Source: an uncultured Clostridia bacterium (GTDB taxonomy: Bacteria > Bacillota > Clostridia > Oscillospirales > Oscillospiraceae). From it: 39,103 nt of DNA. The notes under the pieces are model-generated. The model worked only from the letters and a program-made list of their open reading frames with translations, was not told the origin of the DNA and ran no database searches. How positions within the stretch are numbered: the first letter of the stretch is position 1; each line of letters starts with the position of its first letter. The stretch covers positions 1 to 39,103 of the forward strand of contig CAMGRL010000015.1 in NCBI GenBank assembly GCA_946061515.1. Direction: 5' to 3'. Positions 16,375 through 23,285 of the stretch are shown here, in pieces. Both the position numbers and the translations under genes were made by a program.

Positions 16375-18090
16375 ATGGGTAAGAAAGAAAGGCTGCGCCC
16401 GTACATGCGGCAGTTTTACCGGGGCAACGGCTGGTGCTTCACGCTGGCCATGGTGCAGACGCTGCTGCTGACCGGAGCCAACATTATGATCTCCTGGCTG
16501 ATCCAGCAGATCATTGACCTGACTACCGGCGCGGACATCGGCTTCAGCTTCACCCAGATCCTGCTTTTGACCCTGGCCGGCCTTGGGCTGGAGGTGGCCG
16601 CCTTTACCTTCGCCTATTTTTCCAAGCCCCGCTTTATCGCCCGGGGCATCGGGCAGTATAAGGAATATGTGTTTTATGAGATGTGCAAAAAAGGGATATC
16701 CGCCTTTTCCGGAGAAAATACCTCGCTGTATATCTCTGCTTTGTCCAATGACGCCGCCTCCATTGAGACAAATTACCTGGCGAATATCTTTGTCATTGTG
16801 GACAATGCCGTCCTATGCGTGGGCGCTCTGGCGCTGATGTTCTATTACAGCCCGCTGCTGACCGTGATCTCCATTGGCTTGTCTGTCCTGCCGCTGCTGG
16901 CTTCGCTCCTGACCGGAAACCTGGTGGCAAGGGCGGAAAAGCAGGTGTCCGACCGGAATGAAACCTACATGACCACGCTGAAAGACAGTCTGGTTGGCTT
17001 TTCCGTGATCAAATCCTTCCGGGCGGAGGCGCAGATGTGCAGGCTCTTCGGGGAGAAGGCGCGGGAAGTGACGGACGCCAAATGTACCCGGAAGAAAATG
17101 AGCATTCTGGTGCAGATGCTATCCGTGTCCGCAGGGAGCATCGTCCAGTTCGGCGTGTTCCTTATCGGCGCCTATCTGGCCCTGCGCGACGCGGCACTGT
17201 CCGCCGGCACGGTGCTGGTGTTTGTGCAGCTTCTGAATTATGTGATCAACCCGGTGGGAACCATCCCGCAGGCCCTGGCGGAGTGCAGAGCCGCCAAAGC
17301 CCTGGTGGAAAAGGTGGCCGGGGCCCTGTCGGAAAACGTCCGGGAGGAGGGCGACTGCGTCAAGACAGAATTATACAGCGGCATCGTTCTTCAAGACCTG
17401 TCCTTTGCCTATGAGCCGGAAAAGCCGGTTCTGCATGACATGAACTTCACTTTTGAAGCGGGAAAGAGCTATGCCCTTGTGGGCGGCTCCGGCAGCGGAA
17501 AATCCACGCTGCTGAACCTGCTGATGGCCTCATATCCCCATTACGGCGGCTCCATCCGATTTGACGATACGGAGCTGCGGCAGATCAGCAGCAAATCCCT
17601 GTATGAAATGGTCTCGGTCATCCAGCAGAATGTGTTCGTCTTCAATGCCTCTATCCGGGATAACATCACCATGTTTTCCGATTTTCCCAGTGAGGCGGTG
17701 GACCGGGCCATCCAGCTCTCCGGCCTGTCGGCGCTGATCGAAGAGCGGGGCGAAGACTACCTCTGCGGCGAAAACGGCAGCGGCCTTTCGGGAGGCGAGA
17801 AGCAGCGTATTTCCATCGCCAGAAGCCTGTTGAAGCACTCCCGGGTCCTTCTGGTGGATGAGGCCACAGCCGCCCTGGACGCCCAGACCGCCTATCAGGT
17901 GTCCGATGCCATTCTGGATCTGAAGGAGCTGACCCGTATTGTGGTGACCCACGCGCTGGACGAAACCCTGCTGAAACGCTATGATTGCATCCTGGCGCTG
18001 AAGGGCGGCTCCATCACAGAGGCCGGCAGCTTTGATGAGCTGATGGAGAAGAAGGGCTATTTCTACTCTCTCTTTACTGTCTCCCAGTGA
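16375..18090 (+). CDS. ABC exporter, fused membrane and ATPase domains
   Basis: The protein is 571 aa, a half-transporter expected to dimerise in the membrane. Residues about 1-310 contain six membrane helices of the ABC exporter fold. Residues about 335-565 are the ATPase: Walker A GGSGSGKST at 370-378, Q-loop VIQQNVF, signature LSGGEKQR and Walker B VLLVDEATAALD, then the switch His in VVTHALDE. There is no N-terminal peptidase domain, so it is not a classic bacteriocin processing exporter. The substrate is unknown. It is 18 bp after the XRE-TPR gene; a sigma factor gene follows after 84 bp. Single half-transporters like this usually act as homodimers. Confidence 0.93.
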   Translation: MGKKERLRPYMRQFYRGNGWCFTLAMVQTLLLTGANIMISWLIQQIIDLTTGADIGFSFTQILLLTLAGLGLEVAAFTFAYFSKPRFIARGIGQYKEYVFYEMCKKGISAFSGENTSLYISALSNDAASIETNYLANIFVIVDNAVLCVGALALMFYYSPLLTVISIGLSVLPLLASLLTGNLVARAEKQVSDRNETYMTTLKDSLVGFSVIKSFRAEAQMCRLFGEKAREVTDAKCTRKKMSILVQMLSVSAGSIVQFGVFLIGAYLALRDAALSAGTVLVFVQLLNYVINPVGTIPQALAECRAAKALVEKVAGALSENVREEGDCVKTELYSGIVLQDLSFAYEPEKPVLHDMNFTFEAGKSYALVGGSGSGKSTLLNLLMASYPHYGGSIRFDDTELRQISSKSLYEMVSVIQQNVFVFNASIRDNITMFSDFPSEAVDRAIQLSGLSALIEERGEDYLCGENGSGLSGGEKQRISIARSLLKHSRVLLVDEATAALDAQTAYQVSDAILDLKELTRIVVTHALDETLLKRYDCILALKGGSITEAGSFDELMEKKGYFYSLFTVSQ

Positions 18091-18174
18091 AATATTTTTT
18101 CTCTCTGCAATAATTCTGCCCGTCGAAAGTTATTATCAGTGAAAAGCTTTTCAATGAACGAAGGAGAGACGGCC

Positions 18175-18657
18175 ATGCTGACAGAAGAACAGTTCTGCGC
18201 CCTGGCAAAAAAGCACATGGACATGATCTTCCGCATTGCGTTCAACTATTTGAAAGACCGGAACGAGGCGGACGACATCACCCAGAATGTGCTTTTGAAG
18301 CTGCTGGATGCGAAAAAGGAATTTGAAAGCGACGAACATATCAAATACTGGCTCATCCGCGTCACCATCAACGAGAGCAAGAAAGCCCTGCGCTCGCCCT
18401 GGCGGAAAACGGAGCCTATTGAGGACTATGCTTCAACCATCACCTTTTCCGCGCCGGAGCAGGGGGAGGTCTTTGCCGCGCTGATGGAACTGCCGGAAAA
18501 GTACAGAACGGCCCTGTATCTCTATTATGTTGAAGAATATTCCAGCAGTGAGATCGCCCGGATCCTGAAAATGCCCCAGTCCACCGTGCTGTCCCATTTG
18601 AGCAGGGGAAGGGAACTGCTGAAAAGAAAGCTTAAGGAGGCGGAGGCAAATGTTTGA
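18175..18657 (+). CDS. Sigma-70 family RNA polymerase sigma factor (ECF-like)
   Basis: The protein is 160 aa. Region 2 lies about residues 10-75 (MDMIFRIAFNYLKDRNEADDITQNVLLKLL), followed by a short linker and region 4 (about 100-155: LPEKYRTALYLYYVEEYSSSEIARIL, then MPQSTVLSHLSRGRELLKRKL). It lacks regions 1 and 3, as ECF sigma factors do. I choose the ATG at 18175, 8 bp after AAGGAG; an earlier in-frame GTG at 18139 would place that ribosome-binding site inside the gene. The 3' end overlaps the downstream membrane protein by 8 bp, typical of a sigma/anti-sigma pair. The inducing signal is unknown. Confidence 0.94.
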   Translation: MLTEEQFCALAKKHMDMIFRIAFNYLKDRNEADDITQNVLLKLLDAKKEFESDEHIKYWLIRVTINESKKALRSPWRKTEPIEDYASTITFSAPEQGEVFAALMELPEKYRTALYLYYVEEYSSSEIARILKMPQSTVLSHLSRGRELLKRKLKEAEANV

Positions 18658-19660
18658 CGAGAAGCTGATCAGAGAGGCCTATATGGCGCTGCACGCCTCT
18701 GAGGATACCTTATCGGAGGTGCTGAAAGTGAGAAATCAACGAAAACATTTCCATCCCTATCGGGTGGTACTGATCGCGGCGGTGATCGCTCTGGCTCTGG
18801 GGGTGACTGCTGTGGCCCAGAGCGCGTTTATGAAGAAGGAAAACCCGGAGGATATGCTCAACGCGGCCTACAGCGAGACAGAGACGCCCGCCCGGCAGGG
18901 CTGGGTTGAATATGACCAAAACGGTCAGATGATCGTCTATCCCGGCTGGGACAGGGCGGCCTTTGACCCGGCTCTGGCGGAAAAGTATGTGACGCCCCAT
19001 ATTGGCGCCTGCGGCGAAAGCATCAGCTGGCAGGACTACACCATTACCGCGGAGGGCTACCTGTTCGACTCTGTTACCCGCAGCGGAATAATCTATTACA
19101 GCGTTGAAAACCTCAATGGCGTCGGCGGCTACTATTTCCAGGAAAACGGGGAGTTCAGCTGGGCAGAGGAGAGCGAGATCGCCTGCGGCGTAGTTGAGGC
19201 CGGACGCCAGTATATCGACGGAGAGCGCAGCACGGCTTCGGCAGTCTATCTCAGCGCCTTCTTCGTATTGACGGAGGAGGAAGACCAGGCGGAGATCACC
19301 CTCTGGGACGAAAAAAAGCAGCAGGGCAGCCTGATTGTGGAGCTTTTTGACGGCGGAGGAATGGCCTGGGCCGCCGACAGCGGCGGGACAGTGACGGTCT
19401 CGCCCATAGGGCTCAAAATTGATCTTGACTATTTCGGGGATAAATATATCGCAAACGCCCCCCAACAGCTCACCCTGCATTACCTGGACGGCAGCAGCTA
19501 CACGGTGTACGACGAGGACGCGCTTTTGTATAACCGCATGTACGCCCTGCAGAGCGGCAGCACACTGACCGTCAGCTTTGACCGCATTGTGGACGTAGAC
19601 GGGCTCAGCACCGTGGAGATCGACGGCATGGTGTTTGGCCTTACCCTGAAAACTGACTGA
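18650..19660 (+). CDS. Probable membrane-bound anti-sigma factor (DUF4179-like)
   Basis: The protein is 336 aa. Residues 1-36 are a charged cytoplasmic N-terminus suited to binding the sigma factor; residues about 37-58 form one membrane helix (VVLIAAVIALALGVTAVA). The remaining 275 residues would be extracytoplasmic and are beta-rich and acidic. I see no ZAS-type HxxxCxxC motif. The end (LTVSFDRIVDVDGLSTVEIDG) resembles the DUF4179-type anti-sigma proteins common in clostridia, but this is recalled similarity. It overlaps the sigma gene by 8 bp, with AAGGAGG upstream of its ATG. It would hold the sigma factor inactive until an envelope signal arrives. Confidence 0.75.
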   Translation: MFDEKLIREAYMALHASEDTLSEVLKVRNQRKHFHPYRVVLIAAVIALALGVTAVAQSAFMKKENPEDMLNAAYSETETPARQGWVEYDQNGQMIVYPGWDRAAFDPALAEKYVTPHIGACGESISWQDYTITAEGYLFDSVTRSGIIYYSVENLNGVGGYYFQENGEFSWAEESEIACGVVEAGRQYIDGERSTASAVYLSAFFVLTEEEDQAEITLWDEKKQQGSLIVELFDGGGMAWAADSGGTVTVSPIGLKIDLDYFGDKYIANAPQQLTLHYLDGSSYTVYDEDALLYNRMYALQSGSTLTVSFDRIVDVDGLSTVEIDGMVFGLTLKTD

Positions 19661-19663
19661 AAA

Positions 19664-19689
19664 ATGACCCGGTGGGAAACCACCGGGTC
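19664..19689 (-). terminator. Hairpin terminator for the minus-strand hydrolase gene
   Basis: A 10-bp perfect stem, GACCCGGTGG (19666-19675) with CCACCGGGTC (19680-19689), has a 4-nt loop. Read on the minus strand it is followed by ATTTTTC, as expected for an intrinsic terminator. On the plus strand no T-run follows, though the hairpin directly after the anti-sigma stop may also stabilise that message. Confidence 0.8.
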
Positions 19690-19697
19690 GAATCATG

Positions 19698-20636
19698 TCA
19701 GGTTGATGAAAGCCGCTGATTAATCCAGTCCAGCACGTCCTGATAGACCTGCTGCCGGTTCAGCTCGTTGAGCATCTCGTGCCGTCCGTCGGGGTAAAGG
19801 CGCATGAACACATCCCGGAGCCCGGCCTGGCAGAAGGCCTTGTAGGCCCGCTCCACGCCCTTGCCGTAGTCGCCCACCGGATCCTTGTCGCCGGACATGA
19901 AGTACACCGGGGTGTCCTTGTTCATGGCGCCGATATTCTTCTGGTCAGTGACGAATTTGATGCCGCCCATCATGTCCCGGTACAGGCTGGCCTTGGCCAC
20001 AAAGCCGCAGAGCGGGTCGTTGATGTATTTTCTCACCATCTCGTGGTCCTGGCTGAGCCAGTCGAAGTCGGTCATGGGGAAGCGGACCTTCTTGTTGTAC
20101 GCGCCGAAGGCCAGGTCGTTTAAGAATCTTCCGTCGGCTCTGGGGCCTTTGGCTCTGACGATGGCTTCAGCCATGGCGTAGCCGGAATAGACCAGGGCCT
20201 TGGACTGGTGGCCGGTGCCGCTGAGGATCACCAGGTCGGGCTTCTCCGGGTGTTTGACAATATAGGTGCGGGTCAGGAAGCTGCCCATGCTGTGGCCGAA
20301 GAAAATATAGGGCAGGTCGGGGTAATCCGCTTTCATCAGGTCGTGGAGCTTGTCCATGTCCTGTACCACATAGTCCCAGCCGTTTTCCTCGGCGAAAAAG
20401 CCCAGATCCTCGGGAGCCGAAACGGACTTGCCGTGGCCCAGATGGTCGTTGCCCACCACAAGAATGCCATTTTGGGCAAGAAAAGCGGCAAAATCGTCAT
20501 AGCGGTCAATATACTCGGCAATGCCGTGGGCGATCTGCAACACGGCCCTGGGCGCCCCGTCGGGCCTACACTGACGGGCATGGATATGGTTTTTGCCGGT
20601 GCTGGATGCAAAAGTAAAATCACTGAAACTTGGCAT
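19698..20636 (-). CDS. Alpha/beta hydrolase, monoacylglycerol lipase/lysophospholipase type
   Basis: The protein is 312 aa in the Hydrolase_4 (serine aminopeptidase S33) style of monoglyceride lipases. The nucleophile elbow is GHSMG with Ser116. An oxyanion-region HG occurs in IAHGIAEYIDRYDDFA, the acid is probably the Asp in FMSGDKDPVG, and the histidine is in PDGRHEML. There is no signal peptide, so it acts in the cytoplasm. The ATG at 20636 follows AAGGAGGA at normal distance. An upstream in-frame ATG at 20705 lies in the -35 region of the probable promoter and is rejected. It stands alone, divergent from dut. The natural substrate is not known. Confidence 0.92.
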   Translation of the reverse strand: MPSFSDFTFASSTGKNHIHARQCRPDGAPRAVLQIAHGIAEYIDRYDDFAAFLAQNGILVVGNDHLGHGKSVSAPEDLGFFAEENGWDYVVQDMDKLHDLMKADYPDLPYIFFGHSMGSFLTRTYIVKHPEKPDLVILSGTGHQSKALVYSGYAMAEAIVRAKGPRADGRFLNDLAFGAYNKKVRFPMTDFDWLSQDHEMVRKYINDPLCGFVAKASLYRDMMGGIKFVTDQKNIGAMNKDTPVYFMSGDKDPVGDYGKGVERAYKAFCQAGLRDVFMRLYPDGRHEMLNELNRQQVYQDVLDWINQRLSST

Positions 20637-20676
20637 TGAAATATCCTCCTTCATATGATAACATTTTCCTGGCTTT

Positions 20677-20705
20677 ATTTTATCCATATTTAAATCTTTA
20701 GTCAA
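20677..20705 (-). promoter_or_regulatory. Promoter of the hydrolase gene
   Basis: On the minus strand, TTGACT (20705-20700), a 17-bp spacer and TAAAAT (20682-20677) make a near-consensus sigma-A promoter. The leader would be about 34 nt and carries the AAGGAGGA ribosome-binding site. Confidence 0.8.
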
Positions 20706-20724
20706 TAAACAGAGTGAGAAGAAT

Positions 20725-21153
20725 ATGAAAATTCAAATCAAATATTTCGTTGACGATTTAATCCAAATCGAAAAAATCGCCCAGGGGGACTGGATCGACC
20801 TGCGCGCCGCCGAGGATGTGGAGATGAAGACGGGGGAGTTTCGCTTTATCCGTCTGGGGCTGGGCATGATCCTGCCCGAGGGCTATGAGGCCCATGTGGC
20901 TCCCCGCAGCAGCACCTTCAAGAACTTCGGCATCATCGCCACCAACAGCGTGGGCGTCATCGACAACGCCTTCTGCGGCGAAGAGGACGAATGGAAAATG
21001 CCCGCCTACGCCCTGCGGGACACGGTGATTAAAAAGAACGACCGTATCTGCCAGTTTCGCATCATGGAAAAGCAGCCGCCCCTGGAATTTGAAACGGTGG
21101 AGCACCTGAAGGAAACCAGCCGCGGCGGCTTCGGCTCCACGGGGAAAAAGTGA
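20725..21153 (+). CDS. dut: dUTP diphosphatase (trimeric dUTPase)
   Basis: This enzyme hydrolyses dUTP to dUMP and pyrophosphate, keeping uracil out of DNA and supplying dTMP synthesis. The protein is 142 aa. The trimeric dUTPase motifs are recognisable: DLRAAEDV (motif 1), APRSSTF (motif 2), [17 protein letters not shown] (motif 3), [11 protein letters not shown] (motif 4) and the C-terminal P-loop-like RGGFGSTG (motif 5). Motif 3 has a longer insertion ([10 protein letters not shown]) than E. coli Dut, as in clostridial relatives. The ATG follows GAGTGAGAAG. The promoter is not clear. The gene ends at a bidirectional terminator shared with the convergent gene. Confidence 0.92.
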   Translation: MKIQIKYFVDDLIQIEKIAQGDWIDLRAAEDVEMKTGEFRFIRLGLGMILPEGYEAHVAPRSSTFKNFGIIATNSVGVIDNAFCGEEDEWKMPAYALRDTVIKKNDRICQFRIMEKQPPLEFETVEHLKETSRGGFGSTGKK

Positions 21154-21155
21154 GA

Positions 21156-21190
21156 AAAAAATCCTCTGTATGCGTATACAGAGGATTTTT
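21156..21190. terminator. Bidirectional terminator between convergent genes
   Basis: An 11-bp perfect stem, ATCCTCTGTAT (21161-21171) with ATACAGAGGAT (21176-21186), is flanked by A-runs on the left and T-runs on the right, so it terminates both dut (plus) and the small membrane protein (minus). The stop codon of the latter touches its edge. Confidence 0.92.
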
Positions 21191-21632
21191 ACATTGACCA
21201 ATCGGACGAACAGTCCGCATATTGCCCTTCCAGCTCGGCCAGATAGGCAAAACACAAGCCGCCGTCGCAGCGGTAAAAGAAGGGGTCGCAGCGAATGGTG
21301 CCGGCGGTGTTCATAATGAAGCTGTCCAGCACTTTGCCGTTTTCATCGTTGAAGTACATACGAAAGCCAAATCCGCTGTAAGCGATGGACAGTTTATCCC
21401 GTCTCATCTCGTGGGCCTGTATGTTTTCCACGATGGCGCGGATCTCCTCCGGTTCGCTGATCTGGAAGCTTTTCCCGGAATTTCCGTCAAAAACAGAGAT
21501 GCTTTTTACCTCAGCGGCTTCTATGCCTTTCAAAAAGGTCTTGGGAGCGAAATACCACAGGGCCAAAATCGCCGCCGCAAGGACAAAGAGCGCCAGAAGG
21601 AAAAGAAAGACTTTCTGCTTTCGTCTTGTCAT
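21189..21632 (-). CDS. Small single-pass membrane or exported protein, unknown function
   Basis: The protein is 147 aa. A basic N-terminus (MTRRKQK) is followed by a hydrophobic segment (about 8-27), which is either a membrane anchor or an uncleaved signal. The remainder is a small domain of mixed character with FRMYFNDENGKVLDSFIMN, reminiscent of the beta-strand pattern of DUF5301-type proteins, but I cannot assign a family. Three cysteines (in RCD, RCDGGLC) are close together in the second half. AGGAGG precedes the ATG. It has its own likely promoter and a shared terminator, so it is a single-gene unit. Confidence 0.75.
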   Translation of the reverse strand: MTRRKQKVFLFLLALFVLAAAILALWYFAPKTFLKGIEAAEVKSISVFDGNSGKSFQISEPEEIRAIVENIQAHEMRRDKLSIAYSGFGFRMYFNDENGKVLDSFIMNTAGTIRCDPFFYRCDGGLCFAYLAELEGQYADCSSDWSM

Positions 21633-21666
21633 AAGCCGCCTCCTGAAAAAATCTTTTCTGTTTCTT

Positions 21667-21675
21667 ACTATATCA
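21667..21675 (-). promoter_or_regulatory. Extended -10 promoter of the small membrane protein gene
   Basis: Read on the minus strand, TGA-TATAGT (21675-21667) is an extended -10 box. The -35 position holds only a weak TTTATT. Confidence 0.45.
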
Positions 21676-21728
21676 TGCTAGACTACCATAATAAAGTAAA
21701 CAATACAACATAAGGCAATATTGAGACG

Positions 21729-21805
21729 GGCCGCCACACAGGGCGGCCCCTACAACATATCTGAAGTTTGCCGGGAAGCCGTAGGGGCGGCCCTATGTGG
21801 CCGCC
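21729..21805. repeat. GC-rich inverted-repeat element with 25-bp arms
   Basis: Positions 21729-21753 and 21781-21805 are inverted copies matching at 22 of 25 bases; each outward end reads GGCSGCCACA and each inward end GCCCCTAC. The 27-bp centre ends TTTGCCGGGAAGCC. A related half-copy lies at 35368-35407. It is non-coding and could fold into a long hairpin. Together with a smaller hairpin (CCGCCGG 21839-21845, CCGGCGG 21856-21862) and the palindrome at 21891 it fills the 420-bp gap between genes; I see no gene there. Confidence 0.75.
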
Positions 21806-21890
21806 TGCTGGAAGCCTGCATACACCAAGAATACAAAACCGCCGGAGCAAATGCCCCGGCGGCCATCTTTCTGTTCTGTTTTTTCCCGTC

Positions 21891-22053
21891 AAGTAAACGA
21901 TGATTAAATCGGCAAGAGCGGATCGCGAGAAAATTTGCGTTCTGATGATGGCACTTTTTTGCAGGAATACTTTGTGTATTGCAAGAAAAAGTGACGAAAT
22001 CAGGGAGAAAATTTTCCGCGAGACGCCGCAGGCGATTTATTCAGCGTTTACTC
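21891..22053. repeat. 163-bp near-complete palindrome, MITE-like
   Basis: The left end (AAGTAAACGATGATTAAATC) and right end, read in reverse complement (GAGTAAACGCTGAATAAATC), are closely similar. The similarity continues inward across nearly the whole arm: TCGCG-AAAATTT blocks, then CACTTTTT and TTGCA/AATAC near the centre. The whole element can fold on itself. It carries no convincing gene; a 68-codon open frame across it has no ribosome-binding site. Its right edge overlaps the stop codon of the DUF308 gene. Its termini match the 27-bp element at 10274-10300. Confidence 0.75.
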
Positions 22054-22585
22054 AAATCCAAAGCCGGCTGGAAAAGCAGCCGCGCAGGATGGAGGCCACG
22101 CCCTGAATAATCAGCAGCATGCCGATGATCACTGCGATAGCAAAATAGCCGGTCATGGGGGAGAGCAGGGACACAAAGCCCGCTGCCGCCAGCACCACGC
22201 CCAGGGCGGTGAGCCAGCCCCAGCCCGGAACGCCGATCCGCTGCAGGTCAAAGGAATTGACAAACTTGGCAATGCCGGAAAACAGCAGCCACATGCTGAA
22301 AATGAAGGGCAGGGCGATGGCGGTGAACAGATCATTGCAGAGAACAAACAGGGACAGCAGTACCGTCACAATGCCGTCAAGCAGAAACCAGCCGGATCCG
22401 GCCATAAAGTTGTGCGCGCCGGCAAAGATCACAATGTCCACGATCCCGGAAAACAGCATCGCAATGCCCAGAAGCAGAGACAGACTGCCGAGAGCCACAT
22501 CGGGATTTCTCAGGCAGATGATACCGGCAATCACCAGCAATACGCCGGCGATCACCCACAAAATACGGGAAAAGGTTTTGTTCAT
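22052..22585 (-). CDS. HdeD/DUF308-family membrane protein
   Basis: The protein is 177 aa and almost entirely hydrophobic, with about six membrane segments arranged as repeated pairs (for example ILWVIAGVLLVIAGIICLRNP and LSLLLGIAMLFSGIVDIV). The pattern is that of the DUF308/HdeD family; E. coli HdeD is an acid-resistance membrane protein of unknown mechanism. The ATG at 22585 follows AAGGAGG with normal spacing; an earlier in-frame ATG at 22618 overlaps the hsp20 end. It lies 33 bp after hsp20 in the same direction with no terminator between, so it is probably heat-shock controlled. Confidence 0.88.
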   Translation of the reverse strand: MNKTFSRILWVIAGVLLVIAGIICLRNPDVALGSLSLLLGIAMLFSGIVDIVIFAGAHNFMAGSGWFLLDGIVTVLLSLFVLCNDLFTAIALPFIFSMWLLFSGIAKFVNSFDLQRIGVPGWGWLTALGVVLAAAGFVSLLSPMTGYFAIAVIIGMLLIIQGVASILRGCFSSRLWI

Positions 22586-22618
22586 GGTGACGGCCTCCTT
22601 TCCACTGCGCTTCCCCAA

Positions 22619-23065
22619 TTATTTTATGGCGATGGTCTTTTTCTCCGGCAGCTTCTTTTCTGCTTTCCTGGGCAGCGTGATCCTGAGGATGCCGTCCTCA
22701 AACCCGGCGGACACTTCCTCCGGCTCCACCGCCTCACCCACGAAAAAGCTGCGGCTGCAAGTGCCGGTATAGCGCTCCTGCCGGATGTACTTGCCCTTCT
22801 TGTCCTCCGTGTCCTTGTCAAGGCCTTTGGCAGCGCTGATGGTCAGATAACCGTCGCTCAGATCAAGGGCGATCTCATCCTTCTTGAAGCCGGGCAAGTC
22901 GATATCCAGCTCGTAGCTGTCCTCGGTTTCACGCACATCGGTTTTCATCAGGTTCTTGGCGTGCTTGCCGAAAAGCGGATCATGTCCGCCGCGTTCGGGG
23001 AACATACCAAAATCATCATCAAAAAATTCGTCGAACAGGCTTTCACCAAAAATACTGGGCATCAT
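22619..23065 (-). CDS. Small heat shock protein, Hsp20/alpha-crystallin family
   Basis: The protein is 148 aa. It starts with a short N-terminal arm (IFGESLFDEFFDD); the alpha-crystallin domain spans about residues 38-135 (KTDVRETEDSYELDIDLPGFKKDEI, then DGYLTISA). The GILRITLPRK motif precedes a short tail with the terminal IAIK. Such proteins hold unfolded clients without ATP. It begins with two ATGs (23065 and 23062); GGAGG is 8 bp before the first. The upstream region carries a CIRCE operator and a strong promoter, so HrcA should control it. The DUF308 membrane protein is the second gene of the unit. Confidence 0.96.
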   Translation of the reverse strand: MMPSIFGESLFDEFFDDDFGMFPERGGHDPLFGKHAKNLMKTDVRETEDSYELDIDLPGFKKDEIALDLSDGYLTISAAKGLDKDTEDKKGKYIRQERYTGTCSRSFFVGEAVEPEEVSAGFEDGILRITLPRKAEKKLPEKKTIAIK

Positions 23066-23143
23066 AAGTCATTCCTCCATTCAATGTTATCCTAATGCCC
23101 TTTGTGAGGGAACCTTTTTGGTTCTCCCGCTCGGTACGATCAC

Positions 23144-23172
23144 GTTATAGTCCCTCGAATTAGCACTGTCAA
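23144..23172 (-). promoter_or_regulatory. Heat-shock promoter of hsp20
   Basis: On the minus strand TTGACA (23172-23167), a 17-bp spacer and TATAAC (23149-23144) form a near-perfect sigma-A promoter. The -35 box lies in the spacer and right arm of the CIRCE operator, so bound HrcA would block RNA polymerase directly. The leader of about 70 nt contains a short GGGA/TCCC hairpin. Confidence 0.88.
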
Positions 23173-23186
23173 CAGGAGAGTGCTAA
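23160..23186. promoter_or_regulatory. CIRCE operator (HrcA binding site)
   Basis: TTAGCACTG-N9-GAGTGCTAA matches the CIRCE consensus TTAGCACTC-N9-GAGTGCTAA at 17 of 18 positions with the exact 9-bp spacer. CIRCE is the binding site of the heat-shock repressor HrcA, usually in front of groESL and hrcA-grpE-dnaK; here it controls hsp20. Confidence 0.96.
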
Positions 23187-23235
23187 TGTTAATCAAAAAT
23201 GTGATTTTCGTTCATAAAATATACGATTTTTACAA

Positions 23236-23271
23236 AAAACGGGCTGCAGCATTTCTACCGCAGCCCGTTTT
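23236..23271 (-). terminator. Terminator of ackA (possibly bidirectional)
   Basis: AAAACGGGCTGC (23236-23247) pairs with GCAGCCCGTTTT (23260-23271), a 12-bp stem. On the minus strand it is followed by TTGTAAAAA after a T-run, 15 bp after the ackA stop. The plus-strand side also ends in TTTT. Confidence 0.88.
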
Positions 23272-23285
23272 AAATTGTATGTTTC

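Noticed and set aside
15283-18090. Lantibiotic or bacteriocin biosynthesis locus
   Set aside because: There is an ABC exporter but no precursor peptide, modification enzyme or peptidase domain.
21900-22106. Open frame of 68 codons inside the palindrome
   Set aside because: It lacks a ribosome-binding site and lies within a fold-back element; the sequence symmetry explains it.
23066-23143. RNA thermometer (ROSE or fourU) in the hsp20 leader
   Set aside because: Only a short bulged hairpin is visible, away from the ribosome-binding site; no UUUU run opposite the Shine-Dalgarno sequence. CIRCE already explains heat control.
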